Shown: positions 1 through 11,760, counted from the stretch's first letter. The stretch is 64,000 nucleotides of DNA from Lithospermum erythrorhizon (GCA_019722365.1 JADFUC010000398.1:423340-487339); one strand, 5' to 3'. A program made the numbers and translations. The notes: generated by a model from the sequence alone, not told the origin.

Positions 1-1312
1 ATATCAAGCCATCGGTACTATCATGATTTTTTTTAATCTGCCCTCACATTATATGACTAACCTCTTCATTACGAGTAATATCTCGAGACTAAGGCTAGTG
101 GCTAGAGTGAAATTTATATTATTCCTTTGCGTCTGGCAAAGACTTTACATGCTTAAATTGTGATCCCGACCACCACCATCGCTGGATCTCTTCTAATACC
201 ACTATGTATTCAAACTGTTAAAATTTCTGGTATGATGCATACTTCATCTATTTAGTTACTCAAATCACTTTGATACCTTGATGTATAATACACATTCTTA
301 AGTCAATAAGTAGCTGATCATCTTGCAATCTTGCAATAGGGAATGTGTAACACATGAATGTTCTTATCCAGTGGTATGTGTAATCCTTTGTTTTGTTGTT
401 TCAAACAACCTTCGAGGTTTCCAAAATAATTCATTCCTTTTTTTCTTTTTTTTAAATTAGCTGGCTTAAAATTACTTAGACACATAATATTACAAATCGC
501 GAATACAAAAGATTAAAAGTTGATCACGAGGTTTCCAAAATTCATTCTATTTTTTCTTTTTCTTTTTTTAAATTTAAGGCGAAATTACGATTACATAATA
601 TTACAAATTACTTAATACAAGATTAAAGTTGACCATGAATTTACTTTTGCAAATAATAAAGAAAAATAAACTGAAATGTAGTCAATAAAATATGAAGTGA
701 CAAATCCGGCTCCAGTAAATAAATATCTATAAATTATTACCAAAATCCCCAACTACAAGTTTGTAAACCAGCAAAGCTTATGTGCTCTTGAGATCATCAC
801 CCACCACTTTTGCATATTTTATGTATACATTGTTGCATCATAATTAGAAAAGCAAAACACTTAACATCGACAAAATACATGATAATGTAAAAAATAAATA
901 AATAAATAATCCCTAAACAATCAAATATTTAAATTACCAACTAGCATAAGTAAACTAGTGCTTATAATGATTAAAAAATGCTTTTAAGAAACGTGAATAA
1001 AAATTTGTCCAGACTATATTAATCATGCTTGTCTCTCAATAATATTCGTTCAATGACACCTCAAAAATTAATCACTAAATAAGACCCAAAAAGAGTTAAA
1101 TGTTTACTCCAATCTAAATATGTAACTAAAAGCTATGGAGACTGAATCTAACATATACCCCTTGATGGGAAACAATATAAACCAAATTGTTGAAAATTGA
1201 AGACCAAAATTTCAGATGCCCCAACAATTGTGATTGTTTCCTCTATATCCCAATATCAATGCGGATGACCTAAAATATAAAAGGAAATCCAACTGGCTCA
1301 TCTATGATGACC
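1..1312. other. Region beyond the 3' end of the G3BP-like gene, with a short tandem duplication
   Basis: AT-rich sequence with no open coding frame I can support. The part next to 1312 should hold the 3' UTR of the minus-strand G3BP-like gene; I could not fix the poly(A) site. It contains a two-copy tandem duplication at 414-636, listed separately. Confidence 0.5.
414..636. repeat. Two-unit tandem duplication of about 112 bp
   Basis: Two adjacent copies (about 414-527 and 528-636) each start with GAGGTTTCCAAAA, pass through a T/C-rich tract, and continue into ACATAATATTACAAAT and GATTAAA-GTTGA. They differ by scattered substitutions and small indels, so the duplication is not recent. Confidence 0.75.
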
Positions 1313-4300
1313 TCAAGCAGTAGCTGGCACTCTTGGTGCCATGTTTTTTGTGTTTCCATTGGCTAAGCCTGCAGGACGATTCCCACGGCCACCGTTGCTT
1401 GTGAAATCAGATCTCTGGTATTCATCACCTCGATAAGATGAACCACTGCGGTTGCCACTCCTGTTGCCATAGTCGTTACGGCTGTAGCCTCTCCCACCTC
1501 CATAATTTCCACGGCCTCTAGGCCCCTCGTTTCTAAAGCCAGAATCCCTTCCAGGTGGATATCTACCCCTGCTATTCCCTCCCCCTCCTGCAGGAAAGAA
1601 ACAAAGTTTCGATTACGAAAATAAAATAAAAATGAAATACAAGGAGTCACGTTTAAACATCATGAATTAAATCACTTGAAAAATATACAATCTTATAATG
1701 TTGTAGATTAATAGACATAAGCCACACTACAAGAAAGCACAAGAGCCAAAAGTAAAGTAAAGCATGGTTAACAGACTAAAGAACATCAACTTGCCTCTTG
1801 AATTAGTTGACTTCTTTTCTTCAACAACCACTTGGCGTGTACCAATTACAACTGGAGAAGCCTGAGACATCAATAAGATTGGTAACCATGTTAAGAACTA
1901 GGAACTATCAATGGCAAACAGTACTCCAATTAGAGCAAAGTTATGTTGGCTAAGCCCTTGTCTTGAAAAAGATTATATCAACTAAGCTTCCCATTCGATC
2001 TACACAAACCTATGGTACTAAGCTTTAAAGGTCACCAAATTTTTAAAAATAGAAGACCAAGAGTGGAAAAGGAACACTTTGCAAAGATAGAGCATTCCTT
2101 TCAACGTTAACTGCAATCTCTCGTTAACCTGCCTAAGAAATTTTTTTTGAATAATCTCGCATGCCAATCTTTCATATGAGCATATCTATGTATTGATTTT
2201 TATTCATATTATGAAGTCCCACCACGTAGAAGGATGCCCACTGTTTCTAGGAGCAGCATCTTATAACAGGCAACTAATTGCACAATGAGCAAACTGTGAT
2301 AAAAGACGGGCACATTTATAAAAGAGAAGGAATTGTGGAAATCCTAGCAAGGATTGAATGAAAACCAAGGATAGTGGAAAGGAACTATTCCGATAGATGT
2401 TAGTCCACAGGATCTCTGACAACTCTGAGTTGCATATAGCAGAATATCCGCATCATATAAAAATTCGGACATCTCTAGATTCTACTGCAAAATAAAAATG
2501 TGAAAATAGATATTTGGGATCGGAACATCAGAAGTTGCTGCATATAATAAAACATAAATATCCTCCGTTTTCTCTTCTTGTAAGTGTGATTATATGAAGT
2601 AAAAGTGATTAATTTGAACTTATTTAGACAGTTCCTTTGGAAAATCAACTCTTCTTTGAAGGAAAAGCAAAAGAGCCCTTAGAAATTACAAATCCACTCA
2701 AGCGGAAGTATCAAGTCCAACAACTAATCTCATAAGATAGAAGTCGGTATTGCTTAGCTTTTCCTCGGAAGCTTAAGTAACCTGCTGCAGCAAAAGCTTA
2801 AAACTAAACTTTCAGCTGCACAAGCTAATGAAAAAAACTAGACAAACAGCCTTAGAGAACTAGGTGATGTATCGAAAACTCACATATCAAATATACGAAT
2901 CACGACCTAGATAGTTTTTCTTCAAGAGGCTCCAACGATGCAAAAACAGGCCGTGGACAAAAAATAAGCATACATGCATTTCCAAATAAAACATACCTCG
3001 ATTGCTTTCTCAACAGAATTTGCTAACTCAAACTCAACAAAGCCAAAGCAAAAACCCTGTTGTAGCAATAGATGAGTAAAGATATTCACAACAGTAAAAA
3101 ATATACAAACATAGGAACCCATACGCACTTTGTTGCTTCTGACTTGAATGCCATCCATCTTTATGTTACCAAATTGTTTGAACACGTCAGCAAGCATGTC
3201 AGGGGTTGCATTCATCGGTAGCCCCTTGATATATATTGAGCAACCATCAGCTGCAAAACAGTATAATATAAACACCTATTAGGATGAAACAAACATTGTT
3301 TTGCTAAGTTTATCTCTTACAAATAGTTTATAGTATATAAATAAACATGCCTTCTTCAGCCTGGCCATTCCCATTTTCAACAGTACTAACATTGGAAATT
3401 TGTCCACCATTTCCTGATGCAGAATACTGGTTCACTTGATTTTGGCTCTTAGATATAGGTTTACGAGCAACAGGTGGTGGAGCTGAAAATACAGCAGCAG
3501 TTTCTTTGAGATCCTTTACCTGAGAACCAATGTATGGAGCAGGAAACAGAACTTCAAATCATACATTTAAATAAAGAAAGACGATAGAACAAGAACAAGC
3601 CGGATATCTTAAAAAATTGATATTCATAATAGGTTGGACGAGTTACAATGAGTGATCCTAATGTACATTGGATCATCAAGTTATTTTACTAGAGTAGAAA
3701 CACTTACCATAGAAGCAAAAGATCTTTTTGGCACTTCTCCATTCTTGGCATTGGATTCTACCACAATGTTTGAATCATCATGAACCTTATTAACAACCTC
3801 AGCTACAGGAACTTCCTCTTCAACCGCCACAGGCACATCTCCATTCTCCAGTGGATTGTACACTTCTCCCCCATTAGAATCCTTTGTGGATGGAGTGCTC
3901 TGTTCTGAAGTGTGATTCTCCACCACCAGAGGATGATCTGAGCCCAGACATGGAAGGTTAACAAAAACATATACTTAGTTACTAGAATCAGAATACAGAA
4001 AACATGTAATCAAAAGATATAAAGCCTACTTGACTCTGGCGTGACAGGAGCCACCACTGCATTAGCAAGAGCACGGTTAGAAGGCATGGTAGTGTTTCCC
4101 ACATAACGGAACATGTCATTGAGGACAAAGAAGCCTATTTCTTGTGGTGCCAGGAAGAAAGTCTGAGCAAAATTTTTAATTGGGCTGTCCTCCCGAGACA
4201 GATAACCAATGACAAGAACATGCACTCCCCCTTCGAATGAATGTTGTGCATCCACAGTCTTTATCTCCACTTGATGGTCAGAATAGTTGAGAGCAAGAAT

Positions 4301-6546
4301 CTTATCATTGATGGCCTGTCAAGTTCAAACCTTCCATCACAATTAAAATAAAAGAGTTTCAACGACCACTGTTCCTTAATTAACTACTTACTTAAATAAG
4401 TTCAGCAAATTTAATTTTCTCAAGCCACTAAGTCAGTTACACAACCATTCAAGAACAATTTTCTCAGGGAATCTAAGTCGGTTATCCAATCACTCCAATA
4501 CATAGTTACAGGATTCGCTCAACTAGGAGGCAGCCTCCGATCCGGGGTCGATCATTCCGAATCGCCGGACAATTCGGTCGGAGTCGGCCATGAACAGCGA
4601 CTCAAGCTTTGTTTCCGGAGACCCATAGCCGGACCTACCCTAAAGGTCTGAAAAGAAAAGAGGGGAGAAAGAAAAGAAAAGAAGAAAGGAGAAGAAAATA
4701 AAAGATGAAGAAGGGGGAAGAAAAGAGAAGTTGTTGCAGAGAGGGGAGAAGGAGAAGAAAAGAGAAGAGAATTAGGTTTTAGATTTTTAAAACGGGCTGG
4801 ATCATTTTAAAATATGGGCTGGATCATTCCTAATGTCTTTTACATATTCATTTAATACAATAAAAATATATTGTTAATTGTACTTTAATTTAACATAAAA
4901 TATAAACAATCAATTCAATAATTAATATCAAAGTATTTGAATCTGATATTTTACTCATCACTTCAAACTTCAAAGCATTGGTACAATACAATACTAATAA
5001 GATAATTAATACCAAATGTACATTCACTAGGATATTTACACTATAAATTAACTAATACAAAATATATGAAAAACTCTTCAAATAAAATTATATTTATCAA
5101 GCTTCGAAACTATCGTTCCGAATACATGAATATACCCCCCTCCGTTCCGGATTCCCCTAAACTGGCGAACTCCATTCCCGTTCCATGTTCCGGAGCGTTC
5201 CCCATTCCAGGTGACTATGCTCCAGTTCATATGAAAAAAAAATGTTTAGCTCTTATACTTAAATGTTTGAAGTAATTTCGGCACATGTATATACTATGTA
5301 CTAACAAAATCCCCCTGTTTGAATTTCAATGAGTTAATTTCTATATTATTTCACTCTAATACGATATTACAGTTTTACCAACTTGTATTAGAATCCAGAA
5401 TCTTTTACTAAAACTCATACTCCCCTCCAATCCCCTTTAATAGTCGTTTAATATCCTGCTTTATCCATATCAGTTGACGTTTTATGCTTCCCAATACAAA
5501 AGTTGGTTTTCCATTCCCTTTTTACTCCTACTCTTTTATTACTAATTTATGATACTTTGCAGAGTAATCATACTAGTCCTTCCGTACAGTCATAGCTATC
5601 TCCAAAGTTCATTCTTCTCAACCTATCCACATGTGATGTTAGTTCTGCAACAATGATTAGATTACAAAGGGTAAAAGAGTAATTTTGATTCATTTATTAA
5701 TATGTGTGTTCTAGCCTTCAACGACTATCAAAGTGAACTGGAGGGAGTATTTTCTTTCTACAAAGATATAAAGTGGATCAAAACAAAGTCAATTATGCAA
5801 ACTCAAAATATCTTGTTCAAATTGAAACAAATACTATTCGTAATCCCAGAAAAGTAAAAATATATTTATAAACACAATAACAAAACTGAGAAATTAATCA
5901 CACCCAGTGATATCCCCCCCCATGCATGGTAAATTTTTTAAACTTAAACATAGAGATTCCCCTACAGTCAACTTCATTAGGAAACACAAAAAACATGGGG
6001 AATGGAAACAATAGAACAATATAATATAAAGCATACACTCATTGTCGTGGTGATGCTCATGGATCCATCGTCCTCTTGACGGCCAAGCTTGCTATTATCC
6101 TGATAAAACTTGTGGACCAAAGCGGGTGAATGGCACAGTATGTGATAATACTGCTGCACGAAAGCATTTGCGACCTGAATCAAGAAAAGAAATACAATTT
6201 ATTAAGACCCAAATACTAACAACATTAAATTAATCTATTTAATGTAGAACATACAAGTCAAAGCATATACGGAGAATGTATTAACTTCCTCCGTATCAAA
6301 ATATTGTCCAGTTAAGAATTTTTATGGTTGATTTTTAAAATCTCAAAGTTTTATTCCTTTTGACCGATTAAAATCAGACCAGTCACTCTTTCGAGACTGA
6401 GGGAGCATTAAAAACTAAACCTTTTCAATCCATACCAAGTAAAGCAAAAACCTAGTTCAACAAAATTATAATAAAAACAGAATATTCAATAGACTCGAAC
6501 GTAAACTTACAACTTGAGCAGGGACAGGTTCTGCGGCAGCCTCCAT
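1313..6546 (-). CDS. G3BP: G3BP-like stress-granule protein (NTF2 domain, RRM, RGG tail), nine coding exons, 460 aa
   Basis: Coding exons on the minus strand: 6511-6546, 6037-6174, 4030-4315, 3708-3937, 3351-3519, 3129-3250, 2997-3056, 1795-1861 and 1313-1587. They sum to 1383 nt, and every junction keeps phase. Residues about 11-130 form an NTF2-like fold (VANAFVQQYYHIL near the start, then FFVLNDMFRYV). A low-complexity acidic linker follows. Residues about 287-365 form an RRM with RNP2 IYIKGLP and RNP1 GFCFGFVEF. The last 90 residues are rich in Gly, Arg, Tyr and Ser with RGR/GGRG motifs. This order defines plant G3BP-like/NTF2-RRM proteins, which bind RNA and Ras-GAP-SH3-binding-type partners and join cytoplasmic stress granules. 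The start codon is the first ATG after a CAG acceptor and gives MEAAAEPVPAQV. Introns 5 and 8 need GC rather than GT donors. The gene appears intact; its cellular role here is inferred from the family. Confidence 0.93.
4650..4776. repeat. 127-bp nearly pure purine (GA) tract in G3BP-like intron 2
   Basis: The plus strand is almost uninterrupted A and G (AAAAGAAAAGAGGGGAG and variants), with only a short break at TTGTTG. In the transcript of the minus-strand gene this is a long pyrimidine tract. It sits next to a GC-richer segment (4500-4640), so the pair may have arrived as one insertion. Confidence 0.8.
5420..5747. mobile_element. Stowaway-like MITE in G3BP-like intron 2
   Basis: The element of about 328 bp has termini CTCCCCTCCAATCC and GAACTGGAGGGAG in inverted orientation, flanked on both sides by the dinucleotide TA (5418-5419 and 5748-5749). 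That matches a Tc1/mariner-type MITE with its TA target. It has no coding capacity and lies inside the 1.7-kb second intron. Confidence 0.7.
6295..6405. mobile_element. Small Stowaway-like MITE candidate in G3BP-like intron 1
   Basis: The left end reads CTTCCTCCGTATC and the right end reads GAGACTGAGGGAG, which is its imperfect inverted repeat. Such CTCCCTCCGT termini are typical of plant Stowaway/Tc1-mariner MITEs. The flanking TA duplication is imperfect. The element is about 110 bp and non-coding. Confidence 0.5.
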
Positions 6547-7250
6547 CACTGATCGAAAAGATCAAATTTTTCTCACTCACAACCTAAGATTACACAAACC
6601 CAAAATCATTAAAATAGTCAACACTTCAACATACACTAGCATAAAATAAAAATCACAATTTTATTTAAAAAAACATGAAATTACAAATACCATACACATA
6701 CACTCATAAAGAATTGAAAGTTCAAGTAATCCCAAAACTACCTAACGATATAACAAACCCAAAATCCTTAAAAGGGTCAACACTTAAACATACGCTAGCA
6801 TAATAATATTCAAATTTTTTTTAAACAGAAAATTATAAATAATAAACACATAAATATACAGAATTATAATTATAAGTAATCCCAAAAAACCCAAATCGTT
6901 AAAATGGTCAACACTTTTCAACATACACTAACATAAAATAAAAATCACAATTTTTTTAAAACATGAAATTATAAATAATAAACACTTAAATTATACATAA
7001 TTAAAATTAAAAATGACCCAAAAGCTACAAATTTTTGTCGAATAAAACAAACCCAAAATCCTTAAAATGGTAAAACTTGAACATAAACTCACATAAAAAA
7101 ACAAGAAATTATAAATAATGAATATTTATTGAATATGGTAAAGAGAAGTTGATGGAATATTGTTTAGTGATTGAACAACCTCTGTCAGAAGAATCAAAGG
7201 GAGTATCAGGTGGAGATCTAGGGTTTTGGAGGGGGGAAGACTGAGACTCA
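6511..7250 (-). promoter_or_regulatory. 5' leader of the G3BP-like gene with telo-box and probable 5' UTR intron
   Basis: On the minus strand, a pyrimidine-rich stretch at about 7181-7250 contains CCAAAACCCTAGATC (7206-7220), a telo-box (AAACCCTA) typical of plant genes for RNA handling and translation. A weak donor-like GTTGTT follows near 7179, and a good acceptor (GATCAG) lies two bases before the ATG at 6546. I infer a non-coding first exon and an intron of about 630 bp filled by a tandem repeat. The transcription start is not visible directly. Confidence 0.5.
6597..7138. repeat. Degenerate four-unit tandem repeat in the G3BP-like 5' UTR intron
   Basis: Four units begin near 6597, 6754, 6889 and 7049. 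Each opens with AACCCAAAATC-(A/C)TTAAAA-GGTCAACACTT, continues with ACATA(C)ACTAACATAAAATAAAA, and ends with ACATGAAATTATAAATAATAAACA. Unit length is 90-160 bp because indels vary; the last unit is truncated. Confidence 0.8.
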
Positions 7251-8617
7251 ATAATTCAAGGGAATTTAATCATTTATAGTTTGCCAATCATAAAAAATCC
7301 CATGAGCATTAGGAAATCCAATTTAATGGGCGTTTTTGGATCAAGTTAAGTATTGTTATTGGTCCGATTAGGTTGACATTCTAGAAGATCGAATCGGATT
7401 GGATCGGTATCTTTACCTGCTTAAAATTTTGGATCATCACTGAACTCATAGCTTACCGAATAGATATTAGGTCCTGGTTTTCAATCGGGCGTCAGATGGG
7501 TCTCATTTAATTCAAAATTTTGGGCATTTTGGCCCGAAATTTTTATACTTGGTGATTTTAGATATTTCGATGCAGATTTTGGGTATTTCGGTCTGGATTT
7601 TAATTATTTTCAACATATATCCAAAATTTTGGGTATTTGTCGGATTACCAGTTCAGGTCTAATCGAGTATTGGTTAAAAAATAACAGTTCCCGAACCGAT
7701 AAAGCTAATCCGATTTTTTGCTGGTTTCTAGTTTACCCGTACCACTAAAAGCAATAATCAAGTTTGGACCATCATTTATTTTTAGTCATAATATGAAAAG
7801 TTACAATAAAACAATACAAAGTATAATTTAATATTTAATACAAAATAATTTATGGTAACAGTTTTACACGAAAACATTAAAAATCTCAATTAAAATGAAC
7901 TCGAGGAAGTATAATTTTTTTTTAGTATGAATCATCTACAACCCTAGATAGGTATATTTTCGGTTCGTTTCGGTCGGTTTTTTCAGTTCTTTTTTAAACC
8001 GATTCTATCGGTTTTTTAAATATACGAACAATTTCAGTTCGAAATTAATTCGGTTTGAATCGGTTCGGTTGGTGTCGGTTTTCATGCTTAGCTGGTTCGG
8101 TTCGATCAGTTTTTTGGTTTTATAATAATATTAATATAAAAAGTGCATGATTTGAAATTAAAATAAAATACACATAAATTTAACCACATATACCAAATGC
8201 TTGATATATTGTAGAAAGTAGTTTAAACAGACTGCTTATAAATAGATTGTTTTCAAACACATGCACAATAATAGATACAACTTCCAAACAAATTACTAAC
8301 ACATGCATAATAGTGGTAAATTACTAAGAGATGACTAAAAATATCACAAATATAAATATTTTAAACAAAATATATATACCGGTTCGGTTTGGTTAGGTTT
8401 ATGTTAAAACCGTGACGATTAATTTTAATCGATTTGATTTTCTTTTTTCTGAGTTTCGTTTAGGTCTCATTTTTGACCAAATCGGTAAAATTCGTTTTAG
8501 GTTCGGTCGATTTTTTAGTTTAGTAGGCAAATGACATCCACAACCACACAGATTAAGAATCGACAAATATTCTTATTTCCTCTGTTGTAAATTTTTTGTC
8601 ACGGTTTGGTAGACTAC
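7251..8617. repeat. Spacer with degenerate CGGTTCGG-rich repeat relics
   Basis: There is no coding potential. Two blocks stand out. At 7380-7740 there are repeated TTTTGGGTATTT and ATCGGATTGGATCGG words. At 7955-8520 there is a segment whose two ends are both rich in CGGTTCGGTTTGGTT-like words around an AT-rich core. Such Y-rich CGGTT termini are common at the ends of decayed plant non-autonomous DNA transposons. I cannot fix exact ends or target duplications. Confidence 0.45.
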
Positions 8618-9200
8618 TGTTGGAAATATGAGATATTGAATCACCGTAAATATGTTGAATAATTTGAATTTCTTAGGTTACTTTCGTTGTAAATATAAGT
8701 TCAAATATATCTTCGATTGTTGAATGATTAATATTAAATTAAATCGCATTGGCATTAGAGATTCTGATAGACTGCGAGGTCTCTCGTAATCTATATATTA
8801 ATAGATGTTAGATTAACATAAATTAATATATTCTTTCTTGTCCCCAGTCAGTATAAGAAGTCGCCTTTATGACAACAAAGGTCAGCCCATATTATAGTAT
8901 AGCTTACCGAGGTTAAAGTGTATAAGAAAATATTGGGCGAAATTTTAATTATGGAATTTCACACTAGGCATGCGGAAATTAACAAGAATAATTGGAGTTT
9001 TTAGAATGTTCTTACAGGTGCCTAAAATGTAGGGCTTAAAGCTATATAAAAGGGAGTTAAGTTGATTGTTTCTTTAGCTGTTTATGTCGATTGGCTATCG
9101 TCTTTTAGAGAAAAGATGAAAGCCAACTCTACTATAAGCGCCGTTCGACCAAATCACGAGAAGAAGAAAAACCTTTGGTACGTTCGGGCCACCTCGTAAG
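8618..9200 (+). mobile_element. Copia-type LTR relic (U3 and TATA region), right end uncertain
   Basis: It begins TGTTGGAAATATGAG, the same start as the solo LTR at 37494. It shares the block TAATCTATATATTAA followed about 45 bp later by TTAATATATT and CTTGTC. A TATA-like GCTATATAAAAGGG lies at 9041-9054, where an LTR promoter would be. The similarity fades after about 9200 and no clean terminal CA or target duplication was found. Confidence 0.6.
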
Positions 9201-10437
9201 TATTTTGTTCAACTTTAATTGTTACAATAAAGCAGAATGAATGGTTTGATCGATCGTTGGTGTGGGTAGTCTTTAAAAACCGGCCCTCTTTCGGTTGTTC
9301 GAGACGCCATAAATTTTGTTAATTTCTGGCTTGAGGTGTATTAATGCATGTCTCTAATTAAATTATTATTTTATAATGCAAGTAGGGATTCTTGATGTCA
9401 GTTTAGATAAGCTGTTATTTAATTCATCACTTCTTTCAGCTCAACGGCATAAACCCTAAAAATAAGGTTCGACTCGATTTAACAAGTGTCGAGTCGAGTT
9501 CAGACATTGTAGGGTTCGATCACGTTAGACTCGTGAGAGTAACAACGTTGTATATTTATTAGCTAGACTTGCTATTGATATGTTGAGTAGTTTTATTTGA
9601 GATAATGCTTTTTCGTTATCCTCTTGAAGGCTATTGTTGGACTAGAGAAGGAAAACATCTCATATGTAACTAGTCTATTATCCATTGTCACCATGTATTT
9701 AAGTCTGTATCAATAAAAATGCTTGCTCGAATAAAAAGAAAAAATGAGATACCTTTTACTGAGATGTTCTGAACAAATATGAGTATTTAACATGTAGGAT
9801 AGAGTTGTTATTGAGCCAAATGGTTCAAGTTTTGCTATAATTGGATCGATCTGATTCTAAACCGAATAAATCTTAAATTTGATTCGGTATAAATTTAAAT
9901 CCGAATATAGACTCGATATTGAATGGAAATCGGATACGCAAATCGACTCGATACTGATCAAAACTAATTGAAATTCTATAGGCTATAGTCATAGTCATTC
10001 TTAGAATCAATTTCTCTAATCTTTTTCAGTTTCATAATACTAAAATCATTCACTCCAAATATAGAATTAATCATCTGAAATAATTGAAGGTGCGCATGCT
10101 CGAAAAATATGAAAGCAATCGCGATACTTGATCGGCGAAATTAAAGCTTTTTGGGATATCGCGGAGGAGTTAATCGTGAGATGCGTGATTGATTGGGGCC
10201 CAGAGAACTTTCGCTTTTAGCAGCTTGTCTGAAGTCATTACTTTACGAAAGTGACATAGCTACGTCATGGCTACAGTTTTTTCTGAAACTGAAATTTATG
10301 GCCAGTAACACCACGGTGCACATACCAAATCCTACAAAGTCCTTAACATATCAAGAAAACAACTATTTACCAAAAAACTAATACAGAAGTCCACAACAAA
10401 TTGAGCTCACTGATACTCAATTACTAATGAACAAAAT
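9201..10437. other. Spacer without recognised genes
   Basis: AT-rich sequence. 9460-9550 has repeated GACTCGA/TCGAGTC words, and 9840-9960 has CGGTAT/GATTCGG words resembling the degenerate repeats at 7.4-8.5 kb. The part next to 10437 should contain the 3' UTR of the minus-strand 440-aa gene. I see no coding frame longer than chance. Confidence 0.5.
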
Positions 10438-11760
10438 TTAAGCAAATTGAAGAGCTTCTCCATTGTTATTATGCACTTTCTTGCTATGCTTACTTGTTTT
10501 ATGCATCCATCCAAACCCTTTTACAGCCTTAGAAATCTTGGCAAGATTTCTCCTTCCAACTCCCAAATTCATCTTAGAAGTTGATAATTTAAATGCATGT
10601 AAACAACATAGATGACCACCAAAATCATCATCTTCCTCTTCGTCATCTTGTCCATATTCATACTTCCCTTTCTTGGATTTTGATGATTCCATTTTCTTTG
10701 TTTCTTTTTTGGTATTTGGATTCATTGGTTCCAATTCATCATATTTCTCCCATAGTGAATCCATACCTTCAATTCCCTCAATGTTGCTACTATTATGTTT
10801 CTCTTCAAATAACTTGCATGCAAGTGTGCTTCTCCACTCCCTTTCCTTCCTCATTGATCCATATCTCCCCAAATCACGACCCGTTTGTCGAAAAACGTCG
10901 TCGTTTGAAGTTAATTCAATGTTAGTTTCTGTTTTATTGTTGTTGGTAGTTGTACATTGTCTCATTGACTGTGAATTCTTACTCTTTGAGATAGAATGCC
11001 TCCTGGAATTGTCATATTGGACAACCTCAACTAACTGTTCTGCATTTTTTTCGCCAAATGTTCGATTTTGATTGATCTCTATCTGAACTGTCTTGATTTC
11101 TTCATTGCAAGCTTTGAACACAGACTCCTCTTGTTTTTTCAAGAAGCCTTCAAACTTTTTTATTACAGATTTGATGTTTTTCAACTGAGTGTCATCAATT
11201 GATGAACCTTGTTCCAAATTAGTGTCCACTTTTAAGACCTCCTCTGTCTTAACAGAGCATTCTTGTTCATCATCCTCTAAAATCTTTACTACAGAAGATT
11301 CAACAGTTTGAAGAATCTTTTCTTGAGGGTATTCCTCTGAAACATCAACATGGTTTCCTCGTTCATCGATTATCGACGTATTGAAAACTATTTTATACAT
11401 TTCAAGAGCCTCCAATGAGTGAAAATCCTCTTCTTCATCATTAGTATTGTGTTGCAATATTTTTGAAACAGCATCATAAGCTGATAGTAGATAATTTGCC
11501 TTCACATTGGAAGAATGAGTACCAAACAACGTGTCCTTTACGAAGCCCGGAGAAATGGCGGTGAAAAGGGAGATGATAAGAAGTGAGGTTGTGATGAAGA
11601 GGGGGGAGAGAAATGATAGGATTTTGAGGATGCAAGGTGTGAAAAATAATAAGTAGAGGATATATAAAGGGTATGCATGAAGAATGGATGATAAGGTTAT
11701 TAGAGCATTTAGGACTAGATTGAAGAATTTGTTCTTGGTTATGGCTAGTAAGTTAGCCAT
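10438..11760 (-). CDS. Uncharacterised plant protein, 440 aa, single exon, N-terminal membrane segments
   Basis: One uninterrupted frame starts at MANLLAITKN and ends at GEALQFA. Residues about 12-72 are strongly hydrophobic with Pro/Gly breaks, enough for two or three membrane helices. The middle (about 100-300) is acidic, Lys/Glu-rich and likely disordered or partly coiled. From about residue 307 the sequence looks constrained: REWRSTLACKLFEEKHN, then GMDSLWEKYDE near 332, an acidic EEEDDD run, and LCCLHAFKLSTSKMNLG near 384. It closes with a basic tail (residues about 408-425). I recall plant-specific proteins with this architecture but know no biochemical function, so I assign none. Codon use and the absence of breaks argue that it is a working gene. 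The upstream flank (minus sense) is a pyrimidine-rich leader. It could act at a membrane through its N-terminus, but that is inference. Confidence 0.85.
   Translation of the reverse strand: MANLLAITKNKFFNLVLNALITLSSILHAYPLYILYLLFFTPCILKILSFLSPLFITTSLLIISLFTAISPGFVKDTLFGTHSSNVKANYLLSAYDAVSKILQHNTNDEEEDFHSLEALEMYKIVFNTSIIDERGNHVDVSEEYPQEKILQTVESSVVKILEDDEQECSVKTEEVLKVDTNLEQGSSIDDTQLKNIKSVIKKFEGFLKKQEESVFKACNEEIKTVQIEINQNRTFGEKNAEQLVEVVQYDNSRRHSISKSKNSQSMRQCTTTNNNKTETNIELTSNDDVFRQTGRDLGRYGSMRKEREWRSTLACKLFEEKHNSSNIEGIEGMDSLWEKYDELEPMNPNTKKETKKMESSKSKKGKYEYGQDDEEEDDDFGGHLCCLHAFKLSTSKMNLGVGRRNLAKISKAVKGFGWMHKTSKHSKKVHNNNGEALQFA

Noticed and set aside
10593..11071. Plus-strand frames of 110 and 132 codons
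   Set aside because: They are antisense shadows of the 440-aa minus-strand gene and show no domain of their own.
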